A DNA stretch of 64,000 bases, taken from positions 16,898,324-16,962,323 of the forward strand of contig CM039509.1 in NCBI GenBank assembly GCA_022432975.1, given 5' to 3'. A model generated the notes under the pieces. That model was given only the letters and a program-made list of their open reading frames with translations. It was not told where the DNA came from and made no database searches. Position 1 is the first letter of the stretch. Each line of letters opens with the position of its first letter. Source of the stretch: Begonia masoniana (Eukaryota; Streptophyta; Magnoliopsida; Cucurbitales; Begoniaceae). Both the position numbers and the translations under genes were made by a program. Positions 56,427-64,000 of this stretch are shown here, piece by piece.

Positions 56427-58698
56427 TGTAACACCCGACATTTCGGTCAGGTGATTTTCTGACCATTTTCATTGTCACCCTCTTATTTAACCTTTATGAT
56501 TTAAATTTAATGTTAAGATAAAATTATTACAAGTTGAGTAAAACTAGGTTGGGTGGCAGTTTTGTAATTAAAATTTATGGGTTAGGTATAAATAGGAAAT
56601 GGAAACCTTAAACCTCATTTATTACCACTGTAGCCGACAATCCCTCTCGGCGATTCCTTCTCTCCCAAGCTTTTACTCTCGGCTATCAGAACCTCCCCTT
56701 GCCGACGGCTGGTTTCAGCCTGCTTTTCTCTGCAATCTGCACCCGAGGTATGAAATGGACAATGTAGTCATTTATTAGTGATTAAAGCTCTGCTTTCAAC
56801 TCGGCATTTGAGTTCGGATTTCTAGCAGTGGCCGAGTAGTTTTAGACTCTTTTAAGTCTGAGAGTAGAAATGCCATCCCAAATCGATTCTGAACATTTTA
56901 AAGTAACCAACTCGGATTTAATCAATGGTAAAACCTGTCTACCTAGTTTCGGATTTCAGACTGCAGTGTGTCAAACAGTGGAATCGGAATGACTTTAGCT
57001 GTTAGATTCTAGGATGACCTTCGAGTAGAACTTTTAGGACTTTATTTTAACTACTGTAATGTGGAATGTTTTAGGTGAAGAAGTTGAAGAGAAAGTGATT
57101 CAAGTTGCTAAGGAATCCAGGTAAGTGAATGTACTAAGTTTCCGGCCAATAGGGCCCTACATCAAAGGATTATGTTACATTTAGTGAACGTTGTCAGCTA
57201 TAAGTTCGATGAAATGTCGATGGATATGATTCTGGTATTCTGATATACTCCCCTGTCTTAGTTCGATGATTAAGTGCATTTATGTTATGCATCATGTTTT
57301 ACTTCTCAAGCATATGAAAATGTTTTGAAATATGTTTTCCCATGAATAAGATAAGAAGATAAAACTTATGCAACGTGGTTAAGTGAGGGTTGGGGGTGGT
57401 TCGGCGCATGTCACAGTCCGCAGTAGGACATATGAATACGACCCGCAGTAGGGACCATGATCAAACTCACTGTCGAACCCCCTTTACCAGCACAAATCCT
57501 CTCTTAATCCACATAATGTAATGAAGAATACGAATGATGAATATGAGCATGTCCATGAATGATGATTATGATCAATGAATACGAGATACGATTATGAATG
57601 ATGATTAAGACTAAGTACACGAAAAGAAAAGACTCATGAGCATGTTTTTCTCCAAGTTATGCATTCATGAACTCATAATAGTTTGCATTCCTTACTAAGC
57701 CTTAGGCTTACAGTTACACCTTATGATGTAGGTGAAGAAATATCAGGTGAGGATTTCAAGATTGATGAAAGTGTCTGAGTTCGGTTGCTGGAAGTGATCA
57801 GGGTGGAAAATCTGTGGCTGGATGGCGAACATGACTCTCTGGTTTAAGCTTTTAAGATTTTAATAATGTTTATGAACAAGGAAGTCTAAGTATGATGAGT
57901 TTACTTTCGAATATTGAGCTTTAAGTCTGTCTAATATGAGTACTGAGTCTGAAAATATTTGTGAAGATATAGAATGAGTTATTTTACCTAAGTCTTCCGC
58001 TGTGTGAGTTTGAATGAATTTATGGATTATTCCGATGAGTTTTGGCCATTAAGATTTAAGTTACGAGGTCTACGTTTATCTAGATAGAAGTCTGAGAAAA
58101 CCAGGATGTCTTCCGCTGAGGAATATTGGAGGGAATGAGTTTGTCTTTCGGCTGACGTCATCGGAAGAGGAAAAGTATTTGTCTTCTGGCTGACGTCATC
58201 GGTAGAAGAAATGTGATGGAAGTCGGGAGAGTTTGTCTTCCGGCTGACGTCATCGGAAGAGGAAAAGTATTTTTCTTCCGGCTGACGTCATCGGTAGAAG
58301 AATTGTGATGGAAGTCGGGTAGGTTTGTCTTCCGACTGACGTCACCGGTAGAGGAAGTGAGTTCTTTGTCGTTTACTGACCGGTAGAGGAAGTGAGTTTT
58401 AATTGATCACACGGGTTGCACGTGACTGTCGGCAGATGCAAATATGTGTGCCTGCCGATAGATGTTTAATGAATCATGTGGGATGCACGTGCTGACCGGC
58501 AGATCAACTAGAAGCTCGTCGTTTAGTGATCGGCAGGAGTGAGAGTTATAATGGATATATTCAGTGAATTGAATGAGATGTTTTAAGTTATGTTAAGTCA
58601 AAAAAAAAAAATATAGATGAATAAATATGTGGACTATTATGATCAAGTTACGTCACGATTTTAGTAACAAACCGAGTTTAAGGATTCGGGGCGTTACA
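56427..58698 (+). mobile_element. TEK LTR 2 (2272 bp), shared by both internal regions
   Basis: TGTAACACCCGAC...GGCGTTACA. Follows the first internal region and precedes the second, with no target duplication at either side. Its minisatellite is only about five units (58139-58355), followed by roughly 250 bases of older degenerate repeat (GGTAGAGG, GCCGATAGATG, GATCGGCAGG) that LTR 1 lacks. TATAAATA at 56587-56594. Confidence 0.93.
58139..58355 (+). repeat. Short TGACGTCA minisatellite in TEK LTR 2
   Basis: Five units with more point differences than in LTR 1 (GTCTTTCGG, GTCTTCTGG, TTCTTCCGG, and TGACGTCACC in the last). Confidence 0.9.
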
Positions 58699-58702
58699 AT
58701 TA

Positions 58703-58714
58703 TGGTATCAGAGC
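58703..58714 (+). other. Primer binding site of TEK internal 2
   Basis: TGGTATCAGAGC, as in internal 1. Confidence 0.9.
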
Positions 58715-58858
58715 TAAGCCAGGTTCTAAAATCAGTTCTGTAGACTGCCTCCCAGCACAGATTGCCACCTGAGTACTCTCCAACAACTGTAAGTGTTTAC
58801 GATTCTAGTGATGTCATTATGTTAAGATGTGTTTCTATTATTGTTTAGGAATCTCAAG

Positions 58859-61800
58859 ATGGTAAGAGGTCAACAGAGGGAAGACAACGTGGGTAGTACC
58901 ACCGTTGCTCAGCTGATAGAATTAGTTAATCGCCAATCACGACAAATAGAACAACTAGTGATTACTAGGGAAGAGCTTGGGAACTCCAGCTCTAATGTAA
59001 CTCATGATCATGGGGGTGAGCGCTTCCACAGGCTTAGGCCACCAACATTTAATGGCCAAATTCCGGACCCTGTGTATGCTGAGGAATGGATTCGTAAGAT
59101 TGAGGACATGTTCAAGTATGCAAAAGTAGATGAAGGAGATAGAGTCACCTATGCTGTTTATCATTTGGAGCTGAATGCAAGACATTGGTGGGATTCTCTT
59201 CAGAGCACTGTTAATGCAGAGACTATGACTTGGGATATGTTTAAGACTGCCTTCTTTGACAAGTACTTCAATAGGACCGTTCAGGCCAGCAAGAAGAAAG
59301 AGTTCATGAATCTGCGACAATCTGGCTCTGTGACAGATTATATATGCAAATTTGATGCTTTATCACGGTTTGCTCCCCGATTGGTTGAGAATGATGAGGA
59401 CAAGATTTATCAATTTGTTCAAGGACTAAAGCCGAGTTTGTATGTGAAGGTAAAGACTTCTGGGATACACAATGTACCTTATGGCGAAGTGACGGCTAAG
59501 GCCTTAGAACTGGAGGAGGCTGAGATGACAGCTTATGCACAGCGTGAGCAACCAAAGAAGTTCACTAAGGAGACTCAACCACCACCACGACAGAACAAGG
59601 GATGGCAACCCCAGCAGAACAGGAACCAACAACAACAACAGCAAGGTGTTAAGAGATCCTTCAATCCAAGTGATGACCAAGGAAGAGGAAAGCGACCTTC
59701 GGCTCCCCTATGTTCCAACTGCCAGAAGAATCACCATGGTGAGTGCAAGCTGCACTCTGGCCGTTGCTATAGATGTGACAAGGTTTGACACATAGCCAGA
59801 GACTGCCTGATGCCATCAGACCCGAATCGAATCAGAGTTGCACCAAGAGTCTATGCTATGATGGAGGATGAAGATGCTGAACCACGCACGGTCATATCAG
59901 GTACCATTATGGTTTGTGGTCTTTCTGCTTATACACTTATTGATACGGGAGCCACACACTCATTCATAGCAACCCTGTTTGTGTGTAAACATAAGTTAGA
60001 ACTTTCACCAGTTGATAAACCGTATAGAGTTATGTTACCATCAGGGAAGTCCTTACATTCTGAGCAAATGTTGAAGGGTGATGTTTTGTCCTTAGGAGAT
60101 AAGGAGCTATATGTAGAACTGATTATGATTGACATGAAAGGATATGAAATTATTTTAGGAATGGATTGGTTATTTAGGCATTATGCCACGATTAGTTGTA
60201 GGTCTGGCCTAGTTGATTTCTGACCCCCAAATGGCGATCGGTATACCTTCCAAGCTATTCCAAAAATGAGTAAGATACCAATTATATCCCCTCTAGTGAC
60301 TCAACGGTTACTGAAGAGTGGTTGTTTGAGTTATCTAGCTAACATAATGGATGTCCGAGTAAAGAATAAGGTGGAACTACAAGATATTCCTACAGTACGA
60401 GAGTTTCCTGAAGCATTCTTGGACGATTTACCGGGACTACCGCCCGATAGAGAGATAGAATTTGTGATTGATACATACCCCGAGGCATTACCTGTGTCTA
60501 AGAACCCTTATCGAATGGCACCTGTTGAGTTAAAAGAATTAAAGGTCCAACTACAGGAATTAGTTGACAAGGGATTTATACGTTCTAGTAGTTCTCCCTG
60601 GGGTGCACCTGTCCTTTTCGTTAAAAAGAAAGATGGTTCTCTTAGAATGTGTATAGACTACAGAGAACTAAATAAGTTGACAGTCAAGAATAAATATCCT
60701 TTACCCCGGATTGATGACCTGTTTGACCAACTACAAGGAGCTAAGGTGTTCTCAAAGATTGACTTACGTTCGGGATATTACCAACTGAAGGTTAAGGAAG
60801 GAGATATACCAAAGACAGCCTTCAGAACCCGCTACGGACACTATGAATTTCTTGTAATGTCATTTGGACTGACTAACGCGCCTGCAGCTTTCATGGACTT
60901 GATGAACCGAGTGTTTCGTGAGTACCTGGATAAGTTTGTAATTGTGTTTATAGATGACATTTTAATATACTCACAGACTGAAACCGACCATGCAGAACAT
61001 TTGAGAATAGTGTTATCAACCTTAAAACAGCAGCAACTATATGCCAAATTGTCCAAATGTGAATTTTGGCTGGATAAAGTCAACTTTTTAGGTCATGTCA
61101 TTTCTGCTGAGGGCATATCAGTAGATCCAACTAAGGTTCAGGCCGTTAAGGACTGGCCACAGCCAAAGAATGTCAGTGAAGTTCGAAGTTTCCTTGGTCT
61201 GGCTGGCTATTATAGAAAGTTCATTAAAGGATTCTCTATGATAGCTAAACCTTTGACTAATTTAACCAAGAAGGACCTCAAGTACTCTTGGACCGAAGCT
61301 TGTGAAGATAGCTTCCAATCATTGAAACAGAAGTTAACGACAGCCCCACTATTAACTCTCCCAACTGAAGAAGGAAAATTTAGTGTTTATTGTGACGCAT
61401 CCAAGATTGGTTTGGGATGTGTTTTGATGCAAGAAGGTAAAGTTGTGGCGTATGCCTCTAGGCAGCTAAAAGGTTATGAACAGAATTACCCCACTCATGA
61501 TTTAGAGCTAGCTGCGGTTGTTTTTGCTTTAAAAATTTGGAGGCACTATTTGTATGGACGGCAGTGCGATGTATTTTCTGACCACAAGAGTTTAAAGTAT
61601 CTTTTCACCCAAAAGGAATTAAACATGAGACAAAGACGTTGGTTAGAATTTGTTAAGGACTATGACTTTGAAATCAAGTATCACCCGGGTAAGGCTAATG
61701 CTGTAGCCGATGCCTTGAGCAGGATGTCAAAGACAATGCAACCCGCAATGTCAGTTTTGTCTGCACCCTTGAGGACTGAAGTTCAGAAGTTTGAATTGGA

Positions 61801-63280
61801 ACTAGTTCTAGAGTTGTCAGCCTTACTTACCGATTTGACCATTCAACCAACGGTTTTGGAAAAGATCAAAGAGTCACAACAGAAGGATTCCGAGGTGAAT
61901 AACAGTATGATGAATAAGTTGAAGGATGCCACCTCCGAGTTTAGTCTTTCCAACGATGGAATCCTGAGATTTAGAAATCGATGGTATGTCCCTAGTGATG
62001 AAGAACTACGTAAGTTGATTTTGGCAGAGGCTCACTCGTCTTCCTTTTCTGTACATCCTGGTAGCACCAAGATGTATCGAGACTTGAAGTTACTTTATTG
62101 GTGGCCTAATATGAAGAGGGATGTCGCCAAGTATGTAGAGTCATGCTTGGTATGCCAGCAAGTTAAAGCAGAGCACCAACGACCAGGGGGTACCCTTCAG
62201 CCTCTACCTATTCCCGAATGGAAGTGGGAAAACATTGCCATGGATTTTGTCGTAGGTTTACCTAAGACAACTAGAGGACATGACAGTATATGGGTTGTGA
62301 TTGATAGGATGACAAAGTCAGCTCATTTCTTACCTGTTAAGACAACCTACACGATGGACCAACTTGCTAATCTTTATGTTCAAGAAATTATCAGATTGCA
62401 TGGGATTCCCGTATCCATAGTTTCTGACCGTGACCCTAGATTCACCTCCCGATTCTGGAAAAGTTTACAAGGTACCTTAGACACAAAATTATCCTTCAGC
62501 ACCGCCTTTCACCCGCAGACAGATTGACAATCCGAGAGGACCATTCAGATACTCGAGGATATGTTGAGAGCATGTGTGCTAGACTTTCAGACTACATGGA
62601 GTAGACACCTACCTCTGATTGAGTTTTCTTACAACAACAGTTACCAGTCCACTATTGGTATGGCACCCTATGAAGCTTTGTATGGCAGGAAATGTAGGTC
62701 ACCTTTGTACTGGGATGAGGTTGGCGAAGCAAAACTTTTAGGCCCCGAGATTTTACAACAGATGTCAGACAAGATTACGATTATTAGGAGGAGAATGTTA
62801 ACTGCACAAAGCCGACAGAAGAGTTATGCGGACCAAAGAAGAAGAGATCTTGAATTTTCTGTTGGTGATGAAGTTTTCCTGAAGATTTCACCATTTCGAG
62901 GAGTCTTAAGATTTGGTAAAAAGGGAAAGCTTAATCCACGATTTGTTGGACCATTCCCTGTCTTAGCAAGAATTGGCAGTACAGCCTATAGATTACTTTT
63001 GCCCCCATCTTTGGAAAAGGTTCACAATGTCTTTCATGTGTCTATGCTAAGGAAATGCATACGTGATCCGACTCAGGTTGTTGAACCGACAGAAATTGAA
63101 GTTGAGCCTAATTTAGTATATGAAGAGAAACCAATACAGATTTTGGAATATGCAGTCAAGACTCTGAGAAACAAAGAGATTCCATTGGTGAAAGTTTTAT
63201 GGACAAATCACGGCATTGAAGAAGCCACATGGGAAAGACAGCAGGAGATGCTGGACAAATATCCTAAGTTATTTGCTTGA
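58859..63280 (+). pseudogene. gag-pol: gag-pol polyprotein of TEK internal 2 (three nonsense changes)
   Basis: Same gene as 51965-56385, nearly identical. The A run near 61612 has the extra base, so the whole gene stays in one frame, but there are three in-frame TGA codons. The first, at 59786-59788, replaces the glycine in the zinc knuckle CYRCDKVGH. The second, at 60221-60223, replaces an arginine after the protease (VDFR). The third, at 62525-62527, replaces the glycine in the integrase TDGQSERT just before the catalytic glutamate. Two are G to T in GGA and one is C to T in CGA. Missense changes: I to M in LGIDW and P to L after the knuckle. Domains and C-terminal chromodomain as in internal 1. 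Neither copy encodes an intact polyprotein. Confidence 0.93.
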
Positions 63281-63321
63281 GCAATTTTCGAGGACGAAAA
63301 TTTTGTTTAAGGATGGGTGGA

Positions 63322-64000
63322 TGTAACACCCGACATTTCGGTCAGGTGATTTTCTGACCATTTTCATTGTCACCCTCTTATTTAACCTTTATGATTTAAA
63401 TTTAATGTTAAGATAAAATTATTACAAGTTGAGTAAAACTAGGTTGGGTGGCAGTTTTGTAATTAAAATTTATGGGTTAGGTATAAATAGGAAATGGAAA
63501 CCTTAAACCTCATTTATTACCACTGTAGCCGACATTCCCTCTCGGCGATTCCTTCTCTCCCAAGCTTTTACTCTCGGCTATCAGAACCTCCCCTTGCCGA
63601 CGGCTGGTTTCAGCCTGCTTTTCTCTGCAATCTGCACCCGAGGTATGAAATGGACAATGTAGTCATTTATTAGTGATTAAAGCTCTGCTTTCAACTCGGC
63701 ATTTGAGTTCGGATTTCTAGCAGTGGCCGAGTTGTTTTAGACTCTTTTAAGTCTGAGAGTAGAAATGCCATCCCAAATCGATTCTGAACATTTTAAAGTA
63801 ACCAACTCGGATTTAATCAATGGTAAAACCTGTCCACCTAGTTTCGGATTTCAGACTGCAGTGTGTCAAACAGTGGAATCGGAATGACTTTAGCTGTTAG
63901 ATTCTAGGATGACCTTCGAGTAGAACTTTTAGGACTTTATTTTAACTACTGTAATGTGGAATGTTTTAGGTGAAGAAGTTGAAGAGAAAGTGATTCAAGT
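63322..64000 (+). mobile_element. TEK LTR 3, truncated by the window end
   Basis: Starts TGTAACACCCGAC after GGATGGGTGGA. TATAAATA at 63482-63489. The 679 bases visible differ from LTR 2 at about three positions and share with LTR 2, against LTR 1, the TATAAATA, CACCCGAGG and GGATTTCTAG variants. Confidence 0.93.

Noticed and set aside
56385..56430. Env-like or extra gene after TEK integrase
   Set aside because: Only about 40 bases separate the pol stop from the LTR, leaving no room for another gene.

Overview
The window is plant nuclear DNA made almost entirely of nested LTR retrotransposons. I found no host protein gene and no tRNA, and no rRNA gene beyond one 5S-derived segment inside a transposon. 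The evidence for a plant is Ty3/Gypsy polyproteins of plant type, including a chromodomain integrase, initiator-Met tRNA primer sites, a Cassandra-type miniature LTR carrying a 5S rRNA-like promoter, and AT-rich leaders. An angiosperm, probably a dicot, fits; I cannot name the species. Family labels here (NA1, NA2, CRL, C, TEK, LTR-D to LTR-J) are mine.

Layout. 1-4510: end of a non-autonomous Gypsy element (NA1 copy 1) holding a Cassandra solo LTR at 1962-2340. 4511-5048: remnant of another LTR (J). 5049-5334: piece of a minus-strand LTR (C). 5335-10477: second non-autonomous element (NA2 copy 1). 10478-16964: a CRL LTR split by two solo LTRs (G, plus; H, minus), followed by CRL leader to about 19122. 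About 19123-23932: NA1 copy 2. 23933-24678: J and C remnants again. 24679-45066: NA2 copy 2, flanked by the 5-bp duplication CATTG. It is interrupted by solo LTR F (28957-31749) and by a long CRL element (33048-44085, duplication GATGG), which itself holds solo LTR I (39125-41680, duplication GCACA). 45072-47415: minus-strand element C, into which NA2 copy 2 inserted. 47416-48867: part of LTR-D, itself interrupted by a Tekay/Del-like chromovirus (TEK) arranged LTR-internal-LTR-internal-LTR to the window end.

The order NA1 - J - C - NA2 - CRL LTR - CRL leader occurs twice in direct orientation (from 1 and from 19793) with the same junctions. This is an old tandem segmental duplication of nested transposons. 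Insertions present in only one unit (Cassandra, G, H, F) must be younger than it.

How the parts relate. CRL has gag, protease, reverse transcriptase, RNase H and integrase, all damaged. NA1 and NA2 share its gag, zinc knuckle, protease, polypurine tract and LTR-start layout, but carry an unrelated conserved region of about 270 residues where RT, RNase H and integrase should be. They look like non-autonomous partners that needed enzymes in trans. In these families the reading frame runs past the polypurine tract into the 3' LTR, and a splice-acceptor-like TTGCAG/G or TTGTAG/G lies 76-92 bases inside the LTR. LTR starts TGATG/TGACATG and the RT type suggest the centromere-associated CRM group, which would fit a pericentromeric location; that is inference. 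TEK is the youngest layer: its two internal regions differ at only a handful of bases, yet each is disabled by different lesions.
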